Shown one piece after another: positions 25,543 through 34,620 of a stretch of 64,000 nt of DNA (positions are counted from its first letter, which is position 1; each line of letters begins with the position of its first letter). The position numbers were made by a program, and so were the translations under genes. The stretch spans positions 238,841 through 302,840 of the forward strand of contig JAQUOU010000002.1 in assembly GCA_028716975.1 (NCBI GenBank), given 5' to 3'. The notes under the pieces were generated by a model that was not told the origin of the DNA, did not search any database, and was given only the letters and a program-made list of their open reading frames with translations. This DNA comes from Methylobacter sp. Lineage in GTDB: Bacteria; Pseudomonadota; Gammaproteobacteria; Methylococcales; Methylomonadaceae.

Positions 25543-27771
25543 ATGTATCAACCGCCCCGACTTGACTTATCAAACTGCGACAATGAACCCATCCATATTC
25601 CGGGCCTGGTTCAACCGCACGGCGTTCTTGTTGTCGTCAGCGAACCCGGTTTAATCATCCGGCAAATCAGCGCAAACAGTGAACATCATTTCGCGGCGGC
25701 GGCGCAAGACCTGCTGGGCACACCGTTGAGCAGTTTGCTTGCCGGCGAGGATTTACGAAATTTGACTGAGGAATTCCTGCCATTAAATCTTGAAGCAAGC
25801 CCGGCTTATCTTCCGGCGATGCAAATCCGCGGCGCGTGGTTTGAACCTATCGTGCATCGCTATGATGGCGCGACGATTCTCGAATTTGAAGCCCAAACCG
25901 GCAACCATTCGCGTGGCCGGAACGCAGTTATTTATACCGCGCTGAAAACGAAATTCAATGCGCTCAACCGAACCGCGACGCTGAAAGAGTTTTGCGATGA
26001 GGCTGCCCTGGCGGTGCGTGACTTCATAGGTTTCGACCGCGTCATGATTTACCGGTTTCTTGAAGATGGCGCAGGTCATGTTTTTGCCGAAGCCCGGCGT
26101 GACGATTTGGAACCGTATTTGAATCTGCATTTCCCGGCGGCTGACATCCCGTTGCAGGCCCGAACCCTCTACCTGAAACAATGGCTGCGGTTTAAGGTTG
26201 ATGTGGACGACATTTCCGCGCCGCTGGTGCCGGTGCAAAACCCTGATACCGGCAAACCGCTCGATTTGAGCTACGCGGTAACGCGGGCGATGTCGCCTAT
26301 CCATACCGAGTACCTGAAAAATATAGGCGCGCTGGCGTCCATGTCCATTTCGATTATATACGATGACAAGCTCTGGGGCTTAATTGCCTGTCATCATTAT
26401 TCGCCGCGCTATGTGCCTCATGCGGAACGGATGGCGGCAGAGATTACCGCGCATTTTTTGAGCTTGCAGGTCGGCGCAAAAGAGTTGGCGGAAAATTACG
26501 GCTACATGACGCGGCTAAAAAACGCGCAAAATGCGCTAATTGAAAAGGCGGGAAAGGGAAACGATCTCGTCCGCGATTTATGCAGCGAAGAAATCAACCT
26601 GCTCTCGGCAATTGAAGCTGACGGCGCGGCGGTAATTTTTGACGACGAAATACAAACTGTCGGGATAACACCAACACCCGGCCAACTGCGCGAACTTGCT
26701 GCATGGTTATGGGAAAATCATCCGGATGAAGTTTTCTCATCTGCCGATTTAGCGCTTGTGCACCCGCCGGCCGAATGTTATCGCGATTCTGCAAGCGGCA
26801 TTTTGGCGGCGCGTATAACGGCACACAAGCCTGAATACCTGCTCTGGTTTCGCGGTGAATTCGTACATACGGTAAACTGGGCGGGCGACCCCAACAAACC
26901 CGTGATTGTCGGCGAGTTCGGCGACCGCCTGACACCGCGCAAATCTTTCGCGCTTTGGCAGGAATCGGTCACCCATACTTCAAAATCGTGGCTCGCCTGC
27001 GAAATCGAACACGCCAGGAGCCTGCGGCGTTCAGTTATAGAAATCGTCTTGCTGCGAGCGGAGGAATTGCGGCAGAAAAATGAAGAACTCGAGCGCTCGA
27101 ATATCGAACTCGACGCTTTTGCTTATGTCGCCTCGCACGATTTAAAAGAACCGTTGCGCGGCATTCATAATTATTCGCTTTTTCTATTGGAAGATTACGC
27201 TGACAAAATTGACGACGAAGGCAGAGAGCGATTGCAAACGCTGGTGAGGCTAAGCGAGCGAATGGAAGAGCTGCTGGATACGCTGCTGCATTACTCCCGG
27301 CTCGGACGCACCGACCTTAACTTGCGCATGACTAATGTGAAGGCCGTAATTGACGATTCGCTCATACTGCTGCAAGAGCGTCTTGAAGCAACGGGAGCGG
27401 AAATCAGAATCCCGCAGCCGCTCGGAATCGTGCTGGCAGACGCCGGCAAACTCGGCGAAGTCTTTGTGAATCTTATTACTAATGCATTGAAATATAATGA
27501 CAAGCTGCAAAAATGGGTGGAAATCGGCGTTACCGGAACGCCAAACGAGCCGCCTGTTTTTTATGTGCGCGACAACGGAATAGGGATTGATGCCAAACAC
27601 TATGACACTATTTTCCACATTTTCCGGCGCCTGCATGGGCGCGAGCAATACGGCGGCGGGGTCGGCGCGGGTTTGACAATTGTCAAAAAGATAATTGAAC
27701 GGCACGGCGGCCGAATCTGGATTGAATCGGAATCAGGGAAAGGCGCCACCTTTTATTTCACTCTGGCTTAG
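25543..27771 (+). CDS. bphP: Bacteriophytochrome histidine kinase
   Basis: A 742-residue red/far-red photoreceptor: PAS (about 15-110), GAF (140-310), PHY (320-500), then HisKA and HATPase. C12 in LSNCDNEPIHIPG is the expected biliverdin attachment cysteine. The GAF has FPAADIPLQAR (PASDIP motif) and the PHY tongue has PRKSFALWQE (PRxSF). The kinase histidine is in FAYVASHDLKEPLRG; ATP-binding motifs are NLITNALKYND, VRDNGIGID and GGGVGAGLTIVKK. Light would switch phosphotransfer to the response regulator gene 12 bases downstream. All key residues are intact. Confidence 0.95.
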   Translation: MYQPPRLDLSNCDNEPIHIPGLVQPHGVLVVVSEPGLIIRQISANSEHHFAAAAQDLLGTPLSSLLAGEDLRNLTEEFLPLNLEASPAYLPAMQIRGAWFEPIVHRYDGATILEFEAQTGNHSRGRNAVIYTALKTKFNALNRTATLKEFCDEAALAVRDFIGFDRVMIYRFLEDGAGHVFAEARRDDLEPYLNLHFPAADIPLQARTLYLKQWLRFKVDVDDISAPLVPVQNPDTGKPLDLSYAVTRAMSPIHTEYLKNIGALASMSISIIYDDKLWGLIACHHYSPRYVPHAERMAAEITAHFLSLQVGAKELAENYGYMTRLKNAQNALIEKAGKGNDLVRDLCSEEINLLSAIEADGAAVIFDDEIQTVGITPTPGQLRELAAWLWENHPDEVFSSADLALVHPPAECYRDSASGILAARITAHKPEYLLWFRGEFVHTVNWAGDPNKPVIVGEFGDRLTPRKSFALWQESVTHTSKSWLACEIEHARSLRRSVIEIVLLRAEELRQKNEELERSNIELDAFAYVASHDLKEPLRGIHNYSLFLLEDYADKIDDEGRERLQTLVRLSERMEELLDTLLHYSRLGRTDLNLRMTNVKAVIDDSLILLQERLEATGAEIRIPQPLGIVLADAGKLGEVFVNLITNALKYNDKLQKWVEIGVTGTPNEPPVFYVRDNGIGIDAKHYDTIFHIFRRLHGREQYGGGVGAGLTIVKKIIERHGGRIWIESESGKGATFYFTLA

Positions 27772-27783
27772 CGGACAATTTTT

Positions 27784-28254
27784 ATGATCAACTCTCATAA
27801 ATGGGCGATTTTACTGGTTGAAGACAGCGATGAGGATGCGGCGGCGCTACGGCGCGTCATCGAGAAGAACAACTGGCAAATCACCTTGCATCGTTCGGTA
27901 AATGTCGAGGACGCTATGGCTTTTTTAAGAGCTCAGGGCGGGTATAATAAATCGCAGGAAGATGATTTTATTGCCCCCGCACTGATCCTGCTGGACTTGA
28001 ATCTGCCGGGAACGGACGGGCGTGAACTGCTTCGTAATATGAAAAAGGATGAGTTGCTGAAATCGATGCCCATCATCATTCTGAGTACGTCCAGCAACCC
28101 TATCGACATTGAGGAATGTTATCGCTATGGCGCTAACAGTTATCAAATTAAGTCGGTTAATTTTGCTAAATTTTCCGACTCAATCAATGCTCTTTTTTCC
28201 TACTGGTTCGAAACGGCGATACTGCCGCCGGCGACTATGAAGAAAATAATATGA
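27784..28254 (+). CDS. Rcp1-type single-domain response regulator
   Basis: A 156-residue REC domain without output domain. It has the acidic pocket LVEDSDEDAAAL, the phosphoacceptor in ILLDLNLPGTDG, and IIILSTSSNPIDIEECYRYGANSYQIKSVN with the conserved switch Ser/Thr and lysine. It belongs to the group paired with phytochromes (Rcp1-like). It sits right after bphP and its stop overlaps the next start (ATGA), so phosphate most likely flows BphP to this protein and perhaps on to the hybrid kinase. Confidence 0.93.
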   Translation: MINSHKWAILLVEDSDEDAAALRRVIEKNNWQITLHRSVNVEDAMAFLRAQGGYNKSQEDDFIAPALILLDLNLPGTDGRELLRNMKKDELLKSMPIIILSTSSNPIDIEECYRYGANSYQIKSVNFAKFSDSINALFSYWFETAILPPATMKKII

Positions 28255-31200
28255 ATCTGCCGCTTCGCACTCTCTTGATCGTTGACGACTCGACAGAAGA
28301 CCGGGAAGCTGTCAAGCGCCTGCTCTTACAAGACACTGACCACTCCTATCACTTTTTTGAAGCCGAAAACGGCAGGGATGGATTGGCGCTGTGCCGCGAG
28401 AAGCTGCCGGACTGCATTTTGCTCGATTATAAAATGCCGGAAGCGGACGGCGCCGAAATCCTGCAGCAATTAATCACAGAACACGGCGCTAACAACATAC
28501 CCGTAGTCATGTTGAGCGGAAGCAGTGAAATCAATGTGGCGGTCAATGCCCTCAAATTCGGCGCGCATGATTTCCTGATTAAGGATGCCTTTAATTTAGA
28601 GGATCTGCTAAACACGGTAGACAATGCCATCGAAATAGTTAGCAGGGAGCGCCAGTACCGCATAATCTCCCAACAATTGCGCCAATCCAAAGAACATCTT
28701 TCCGCGCTCATCAATCACTCTATCGGCGGCATTGCCGAAGCTGATATAAGCGGCTGCTTTACTTTGGTTAACGATCGTTTTTGCGAAATTACGGGCTATA
28801 CACGCGAAGAACTTGTTGGAAAATTGCGAATGCAGGATATTACTCATCCCGAAGATTTGCCGCATAATCTTGAATTGCTCCGTGAGTTGATCGAAAACTG
28901 CGTTCCGTTCAACCTCGAAAAACGTTACCTTTGCAAAAACGGTTCATGGGTCTGGGTCAGCAACAGCGTTTCGGCCATCGCGGATGCGGACGGCAAACTG
29001 CAATTAATCGTCGCTGTGGTGATAGATATTACGGCGCGCAAATGTGCTGAAGAAATTAGCCGGCAAACCGAAGCACGCTTTAGTACCTTGTTCAATTCCA
29101 TTGATGAAGGCGTTTGCACGGTTAAGGTGCTTTACGATGAGTTCGGTCATGTGGTCGATCTCCAACTTCTGGAAGCTAATCCGGCCTTTAAAAAACACAC
29201 CGGCATTACTGATCCGGTAGGCAAGCGGGCCAGCGAGCTGGTGCCGGGCATGGAACAGGAATGGAATGAATTATACGAGCATGTAGCAACGACAGGCGAA
29301 GCCGTACATCAGGAAAATTACTCCGAGACGTTAAACCGCTGGTTTGATATACGCCTTTCGCGTATCGGCGATAAGGGAAGCGATAAAGTCGCCGTCGTTT
29401 TTACCGATATCAGCGAACGCAAACGCCACGAACTGAATCTCGCTTTTTTAGGCGTTTTGCAACAGGTGTTCGATTCGGTATCAACGCCTGAAAACATCAA
29501 GAGGAAGTCAGGCGCCCTGATCGCTGATTATCTGAGGCTGTCACACTGTCTACTTACTGAAGTCAATGTAAGGGCCGGAAAAGCCAGGGTGTTATTTGAC
29601 GAGTGCCAGCCGGAGTTAAACAATCTGACCGGCACTAACTACCGGTTGGCCGATTTATATACCGAAGCCGAATTACACCATCTTGCCGCGGGCAATCCAC
29701 TGGTTATCAATGATGTGGGTCAGCAACAGCGTCCGACTCCAGCCTTGTCAAAGATATTGGGCAGTCAAGCTTTTATTATCGTCCCTTATATTAGCCGCGG
29801 ACAATGGAAATTTTCGATATGCGCGCATCATAGCCGGCCTTATCAGTGGCACACTAGCGAAGTCGAGCTACTAAGCGAATTAGCCAGGCGAATTTACCTG
29901 CGTCTTGAACGCGCCCGGGCCGAACGAGATTTGCAAGAATCTGAAGCGCGTTTCCGAACGCTGTTCAATTCGATAGACGAAGGCTTCGTCACTATCGAAT
30001 TGATGTTCGACGCCAACAAAAAACCGGTTGATTATCGCTTTATTCAGGCAAATCCGGCATTTGAGCGATTGACAGGTTTGGAAAATCCGATAGGCAAAAC
30101 GGCGCGGGAACTGGTGCCTGATCTTGAAGAGTTCTGGTTTGAAACGTATGGTAAAGTAGCGCTCACGGGTGATCCCGTTCGCTTTGAAAACAAATCTGAA
30201 GCGTTGAATCGCTGGTTCGATGTCTATGCTTTGCGCGTCGGCGATTCAATGAGCCGCGTTGCCCTCATTTTCAATAACATTACCGAACGCAAATTATCGG
30301 AACAAGCCCTTCGCGAAACGGCGGAATTTAACCGCACAGTCCTTGAAAGCAGCCAGGATTGCGTCAAAGTGCTCGATACCCAGGGGCGTTTGCAATATAT
30401 GAATGCCAATGGTTTGGCCTTAATGGAAGTTACCGATTTTGAGCGGCTTAAAAATCAGGTCTGGTGGGATATCTGGCCGACGAACTGCGAACAGAGTATT
30501 CGCCGCTCAATGGAAAATGCGTTGCGCGGCGACGTAGGAAGATTTCAAGAATTTTGCCCGACTCTAAACGGCACGCCGAAATGGTGGGATATACTGGTTT
30601 CGCCTGTGCGCGGCGAAGCGGGTCAAATCATCAGTCTGCTTGCCGTCGCGCGCGATATTACCGCACAGAAACACGCAGAGCAGGAGCGCGAAACCTTGCT
30701 CGAACGTGAACAGATGCTGCGGCAACAAGCCGAAGAGTCCAATCGCTCCAAAGACGAGTTTTTAGCCTTGCTGTCGCATGAGCTCCGCACGCCGCTGACT
30801 TCGATAATGGGCTGGGCAACGATGCTCAAGAACAAAACTCTAAGCGCGGAGAAGTCAACGCTAGCCATTGACATCATCAATGATAATGCCCGCCAGCAAA
30901 ATGCCCTGATTGAAGATTTACTGGATGTATCGCGCATTATCTCGGGCAAGATGAAACTCGAACCTGGTGTCGTTGACTTAAAGGAAATCGTCGCGGCGAC
31001 AGTTGAGACCGTTCGTCCGGCGGCTGAGCTAAAACATATCCCGATTGAAATGAAGTCAGGTTTATTAAGCGCGAAAATTAAGGGCGATGAGCACCGGCTT
31101 AAGCAAATTGCCGGTAACCTGTTGACCAACGCCATCAAGTTTACGCCGGAAGGCGGCCGCATCACCGTCGAATTGATTCCTTCCCGAGAGCAGACTATCC

Positions 31201-31919
31201 AGCTTATCATAAGCGATACGGGCTGCGGCATGAAAGCCGACTTGGTGCCGCATATTTTTGAGCGTTTCAAACAAGCGGACAGCTCGATGAGGCGGAGTTA
31301 CGGCGGGTTGGGTTTGGGTTTGGCTATCGTTCGCTCGCTTGTCGAGTTGCACGGCGGCCGTGTTTGGGCTATGAGCAATGGCGAAAATCAAGGCTCGACG
31401 TTTACGGTCGAACTGCCGCTGATTGAGCCGGTTGAAATGGTTAATCCCCATCCTTCTACAAATATGGGCAATAAACAGGAAAAGAGCAACGCCATACCGC
31501 TACTGCTTGCCGGAATCAATGTGATGGTGGTTGAGGACTACGAAGCCATACGCGACATGGTGGAATTCCTATTGACACATCACGGCGCCTACGTGGTCTC
31601 CGCCAGTACGGTTCAGGACGCGTTGCAGAAAATAACCGAATCACCGCCCGATATTATAATCAGCGATATTGGCATGGCCGGCATGAACGGGCTGGACTTG
31701 ATTAAACACGTGCGGAGTTTGAGCCTGAACGGCAACCGGTTTATTCCGGCCATAGCGATGACCGGCTATGCCGACATCGAAGACCGGGATCGCGTACTGG
31801 CGGCCGGTTATCAAATACATGCCGTAAAGCCTTTTGATGTCAATGAGCTACCGTTTATGGTGGCAAAACTTTTTAATGAATACAACACCCTTATTGACCA
31901 TCAAAAAGCAAGCCAATAG
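28251..31919 (+). CDS. Multi-sensor hybrid histidine kinase (REC-PAS-PAS-GAF-PAS-PAS-HisKA-HATPase-REC)
   Basis: A 1222-residue soluble kinase. The order of domains is: N-terminal REC (ILLDYKMPEADG near residue 60), PAS with PAC (~145-270), a second PAS-like unit (~280-385), GAF (~395-560), a third and fourth PAS (~570-810), HisKA with H843 in LLSHELRTPLTS, HATPase (NLLTNAIKFTPEGG, DTGCGM, GLGLGLAIV), then a C-terminal REC (IIISDIGMAGMNG). The second and third PAS units are repeats of each other (FSTLFNSIDEG / FRTLFNSIDEG and NRWFD). No membrane segment is seen. It is coupled by ATGA to the response regulator, suggesting a phytochrome-linked phosphorelay. No DNA-binding output is encoded nearby. 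Confidence 0.92.
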   Translation: MNLPLRTLLIVDDSTEDREAVKRLLLQDTDHSYHFFEAENGRDGLALCREKLPDCILLDYKMPEADGAEILQQLITEHGANNIPVVMLSGSSEINVAVNALKFGAHDFLIKDAFNLEDLLNTVDNAIEIVSRERQYRIISQQLRQSKEHLSALINHSIGGIAEADISGCFTLVNDRFCEITGYTREELVGKLRMQDITHPEDLPHNLELLRELIENCVPFNLEKRYLCKNGSWVWVSNSVSAIADADGKLQLIVAVVIDITARKCAEEISRQTEARFSTLFNSIDEGVCTVKVLYDEFGHVVDLQLLEANPAFKKHTGITDPVGKRASELVPGMEQEWNELYEHVATTGEAVHQENYSETLNRWFDIRLSRIGDKGSDKVAVVFTDISERKRHELNLAFLGVLQQVFDSVSTPENIKRKSGALIADYLRLSHCLLTEVNVRAGKARVLFDECQPELNNLTGTNYRLADLYTEAELHHLAAGNPLVINDVGQQQRPTPALSKILGSQAFIIVPYISRGQWKFSICAHHSRPYQWHTSEVELLSELARRIYLRLERARAERDLQESEARFRTLFNSIDEGFVTIELMFDANKKPVDYRFIQANPAFERLTGLENPIGKTARELVPDLEEFWFETYGKVALTGDPVRFENKSEALNRWFDVYALRVGDSMSRVALIFNNITERKLSEQALRETAEFNRTVLESSQDCVKVLDTQGRLQYMNANGLALMEVTDFERLKNQVWWDIWPTNCEQSIRRSMENALRGDVGRFQEFCPTLNGTPKWWDILVSPVRGEAGQIISLLAVARDITAQKHAEQERETLLEREQMLRQQAEESNRSKDEFLALLSHELRTPLTSIMGWATMLKNKTLSAEKSTLAIDIINDNARQQNALIEDLLDVSRIISGKMKLEPGVVDLKEIVAATVETVRPAAELKHIPIEMKSGLLSAKIKGDEHRLKQIAGNLLTNAIKFTPEGGRITVELIPSREQTIQLIISDTGCGMKADLVPHIFERFKQADSSMRRSYGGLGLGLAIVRSLVELHGGRVWAMSNGENQGSTFTVELPLIEPVEMVNPHPSTNMGNKQEKSNAIPLLLAGINVMVVEDYEAIRDMVEFLLTHHGAYVVSASTVQDALQKITESPPDIIISDIGMAGMNGLDLIKHVRSLSLNGNRFIPAIAMTGYADIEDRDRVLAAGYQIHAVKPFDVNELPFMVAKLFNEYNTLIDHQKASQ

Positions 31920-32127
31920 CGGATACCGGCTCTATCTTAAATCTTATTGACTCTCTTTCTGCTTTGGGTATTGAGCGGTATTGTATGCGCATTACTATGA
32001 CAAGCAGTGTGACCATGAGTAATAATACTCCCCCAAGCGCAGCCAACTTATTTTCTCCCGCTATAAAATAAATTGAACCCAACAAATAGATAACGGGCGA
32101 TAGCTCATACCATGCTTTCTGTAACAT
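31891..32127 (-). CDS. Small two-span membrane protein
   Basis: A 78-residue protein with two hydrophobic spans (about residues 10-27 and 30-47) followed by a basic, charged tail. The ribosome site AGAGAGG stands before the ATG. Its 3' end overlaps the end of the convergent hybrid kinase by 29 bases. I do not recognise the family. Confidence 0.6.
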   Translation of the reverse strand: MLQKAWYELSPVIYLLGSIYFIAGENKLAALGGVLLLMVTLLVIVMRIQYRSIPKAERESIRFKIEPVSAIGLLFDGQ

Positions 32128-32279
32128 TTTAATAACCTCTCTGATAATGACGAGTGTGTGTAAAATTATTACTCAGCAAGTAGTGAGCCACTATATTATT
32201 TATAATAAAATCAATAGCTTATTATCTCTGCAAAACTGTAACCGTAAAGTTATTGGACACTAATGACAGGAGCTATGAA

Positions 32280-32420
32280 CCTAAAAACACGCAGTTGGAG
32301 CGTGTGAAAGCCATTTAGTGAGCATACCAAAATTCCGTTCACCCTTCGACCAGCTCAGGGCGAACGGAATTTTGGTATGCTCAACTGCGGTTTTTGGTAT
32401 GCTCAACTGCGGTTTTTAGG
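32280..32420. repeat. Composite dispersed element with perfect inner inverted repeat and 22-bp tandem duplication
   Basis: The ends are CCTAAAAAC (32280) and GTTTTTAGG (32412-32420). Inside, 32322-32340 and 32362-32380 form a perfect 19-bp inverted repeat (GCATACCAAAATTCCGTTC). A 22-base unit GGTATGCTCAACTGCGGTTTTT is duplicated in tandem at 32374-32395 and 32396-32417. The element shares its ends with those at 23109 and 48410. It fills most of the gap between two minus-strand genes. Confidence 0.7.
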
Positions 32421-32492
32421 ATAAAGATACCCGGCAGCTGCCCTGCGCATTCTGGAAGGTGCTACTGCCGGTCTGTTCATGTCGCCATTCAG

Positions 32493-33050
32493 TCAGGAGT
32501 GTGAGGTGGACTTTCTAGAGCTTGACCTAGCGGCGCTCGCAGGCCGTTTATCCTCTTTAACGGTATCTTCCTCATCCATCAGCTCAGTCTTGCGCGCGGC
32601 CAGATCCTGGCCGAGCTCTTCCAGATCCAGCTTCGCTTTTTTCGCTTTGGGAAAGAGCTGTTCTTCTTCCTCTTTGACATGATGAGCCACGTATTCGCCC
32701 AGCACCGTTACCTTGGCGTCAAATAACGGCTCATCGGGTTCGCTGGACATTATCTGCTCAACCAGCTCTTTAACCGTCGCATGCTCCACTTCGGCTTCGT
32801 CCAATAAATCATCGGCGTTGATTTCTTCTCGCATTGCCGGATAAAACAATTCTTCTTCAATTTGGGCATGTACGCTCAATGCTTGGCAAATCCGGTCGGC
32901 AAGTTCGCCTCGCTGCTCGGCATCGGCGTCATTACCGGTCAGCTTTTTATATTTTTCAAAAAAATCCTTAACTTCACGGTGATCGGCCGTTAATAGTTCA
33001 AGCGCATCCATCTCATTTGTTTCAGTTTCGTGTTTTTTAGTGCGTGACAT
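32493..33050 (-). CDS. Hemerythrin HHE domain protein
   Basis: A 185-residue protein with a duplicated helical hemerythrin-like pattern. The histidine/acid ligands are spread over LTADHREVKDFF, LSVHAQIEEELFYP, VEHATVKELVEQI and VAHHVKEEEEQLFP. This is the HHE arrangement of a non-heme diiron site able to bind oxygen, or to sense oxygen or NO. The C-terminal tail is Lys/Ser/Arg-rich (RPASAARSSSRKSTSHS). Oxygen-binding hemerythrins are common in methanotrophs, but this domain form is widespread. The ribosome site AAAGGAGCACTCCG stands before the ATG. Confidence 0.88.
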   Translation of the reverse strand: MSRTKKHETETNEMDALELLTADHREVKDFFEKYKKLTGNDADAEQRGELADRICQALSVHAQIEEELFYPAMREEINADDLLDEAEVEHATVKELVEQIMSSEPDEPLFDAKVTVLGEYVAHHVKEEEEQLFPKAKKAKLDLEELGQDLAARKTELMDEEDTVKEDKRPASAARSSSRKSTSHS

Positions 33051-33080
33051 CGGAGTGCTCCTTTAGAGTTAGTAAATATA

Positions 33081-33114
33081 TAAAAATGCAAAGCGGCCCA
33101 TCAACAGGCCGCTT
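33081..33114 (-). terminator. Rho-independent terminator of the small membrane gene
   Basis: On the minus strand AAGCGGCC and GGCCGCTT form an 8-bp stem with an eight-base loop, followed by TGCATTTTTA. It is oriented to end the message of the 49-residue membrane gene at 33254-33403. A MITE-like element lies between that gene and this terminator. Confidence 0.6.
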
Positions 33115-33119
33115 ATTTA

Positions 33120-33228
33120 GGGAACCTCTAAAAATTGCACGTCGACAAGCTTCCTTTATACGGCTCTCCTGAGCATAAACTCAGGAGAGCCTTGTCGAAG
33201 CATGAACGGATAATTTTTAGAGGCTCCC
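33120..33228. mobile_element. MITE-like element, 109 bp, with TTTA target duplication
   Basis: The ends GGGAACCTCTAAAAATT and AATTTTTAGAGGCTCCC are inverted repeats with one mismatch. The element is flanked by TTTA on both sides (33116-33119 and 33229-33232). The interior carries CTCTCCTGAG and CTCAGGAGAGCC, the units of the dispersed repeat. It encodes nothing. A second copy with the same ends is at 49236-49379. Confidence 0.65.
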
Positions 33229-33253
33229 TTTATATGAACACCTTTCAAAATCG

Positions 33254-33403
33254 CTAGATAGCTCGCCGGCCTTGGATTAAACGCATCACAATCATAATAA
33301 TCGCGATAACCAGGAGTATGTGAATAAATCCGCCAATAGTGTACGAGGAAACCAAACCCAATACCCAGAGGAGGATGAGGACGATTGCTAATGTTTCAAG
33401 CAT
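33254..33403 (-). CDS. lmo0937-like (DUF5670) small membrane protein
   Basis: A 49-residue protein starting MLETLAIVLILLWVLG, with two hydrophobic spans separated by SSYTIGGFIH and a basic end (RLIQGRRAI). This pattern matches the lmo0937/DUF5670 family of tiny membrane proteins. The ATG at 33403 is chosen because GACGGAG stands before it; a longer frame upstream lacks a ribosome site. The function is unknown; related proteins are often stress-linked. Confidence 0.75.
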   Translation of the reverse strand: MLETLAIVLILLWVLGLVSSYTIGGFIHILLVIAIIMIVMRLIQGRRAI

Positions 33404-34102
33404 GTGTGCTTCTCCGTCAAAAGCCGTCCTATGACGGCAGTAATAAGCCACCGATCAATCCCGCAGGCTTTGATTTAGCCTTGGGTGATCCGTGCTCGTG
33501 TGTGTATCCCGATGATCCGCTTAGTCAAGGCTAAATCCTGACCTGCTGCTTCTATCAGTTAAGCAAAATAATACCCCTACAGTTAAACGGGGTCGGTGCG
33601 GCAGCGAACGCTGAAAAGTGGGTTTCCAATAGACTAAACCTGATGAGCATGGCTATGGTGGAGTTATTGATGTGCGTATGGTTCGTCAGAGCAGCAATTT
33701 AAGTCCATTAACGGGGGGATTTGAACAAGAAGCGTGCGGTTTATATTAAATAATCTCTGCACAGTCCTTCGACAGGCTCAGGACGAGCGGTTTGTGTTGA
33801 TTCCGTTCATGGTGAGCTTGTCGAATCATGAGCGGTATCACCTTGTTCAGAAATTCCTTAATAACCAGGTTATCCGTAAGAGATTGCCACATCCCCATTT
33901 TCTCATCAATAATTGGGGATTAAGATTTTGGAACTGTATAGGAGAGGTAGCGGACTTAAACGCTTGCTTACGTGTACTACCGTACAGAAGTGATTGGTTT
34001 TGTTGAGGTATTTTAATATCGCTTCTGATGAATGAAGCACAGCCTTGGGATCTTTGCCGAAGGCATTTATTCATTTAACTTTAAACAAGTGAGGAAACGA
34101 AC
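33404..34102. other. 699-base gene-free region
   Basis: The region separates divergent small stress genes. Repeat units lie at 33768-33860. The remainder shows no convincing reading frame, RNA or promoter motif to my eye. Confidence 0.3.
33768..33860. repeat. Dispersed repeat cluster
   Basis: Contains TCCTTCGACAGGCTCAGGACGAGCGG, then ATTCCGTTCATGGTGAGCTTGTCGAATCATGAGCGGTATCACCTTGTTCAGAAATTCC-like units, the second in inverted sense. The right end (CTTGTTCAG...TTCCTTA) recurs in the copies at 51331 and 62600. Confidence 0.65.
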
Positions 34103-34294
34103 ATGACTCAACAAAAACAATCTTCTTCAAAGAAAAAAGGTTCCACCGCCAATCGTGGTTTTGCTTCAATGGATGAACAGAAACAACGGGAAATTGCCAG
34201 CAAAGGCGGGCATGCCGCTCATGAAAAAGGCACTGCACATGAGTTTACACCCGAAGAAGCTAAAGAAGCCGGCCAAAAAGGTGGTAAAAAATAG
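34103..34294 (+). CDS. KGG-motif stress-induced protein
   Basis: A 63-residue, very hydrophilic protein with the KGG repeats of general stress/GsiB-like proteins: [23 protein letters not shown] and a C-terminal [13 protein letters not shown]. The family is small, often osmotic- or starvation-induced, and of unclear mechanism. GTGAGGAAACGA precedes the ATG. The next gene, a cold-shock protein, lies on the same strand. Confidence 0.85.
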   Translation: MTQQKQSSSKKKGSTANRGFASMDEQKQREIASKGGHAAHEKGTAHEFTPEEAKEAGQKGGKK

Positions 34295-34407
34295 CGTTCC
34301 AGATGCTTAAAAGCAAGGGAATCACTTTGTTAATTTTTCAGCTTGCATTAAGGACGGTGGCGCCGTCTCTTCTTTCAGGCTTATACTTACAACTTATAGG
34401 ATTTATT

Positions 34408-34620
34408 ATGTCAACACTCACAACCGGTACCGTTAAGTGGTTTAATGCTGATAAAGGCTTCGGCTTTATCCAACAAAAATCAGGACCTGATGTTTTCGTT
34501 CATTTTCGTAATATCAATAGTTCCGGCTTTAAATCCCTGGATGAAGGGCAACCAGTACAGTTCAGCGTAACCCGAGGGCCAAAAGGGCTTCAAGCTGAAA
34601 ACGTAAGCATTATCACCTAA
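34408..34620 (+). CDS. Cold-shock domain protein (CspA family)
   Basis: A 70-residue single cold-shock domain starting [17 protein letters not shown]. The RNA-binding motifs KGFGFIQ (RNP1) and DVFVHF (RNP2) are intact. CSD proteins bind single-stranded RNA/DNA and melt mRNA structure. The ATG at 34408 fits the family length of about 70 residues; the longer upstream frame would add a hydrophobic, non-homologous extension. The 113 bases between the KGG stop and this ATG may be a structured 5' leader, as is common for csp genes. Confidence 0.92.
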   Translation: MSTLTTGTVKWFNADKGFGFIQQKSGPDVFVHFRNINSSGFKSLDEGQPVQFSVTRGPKGLQAENVSIIT

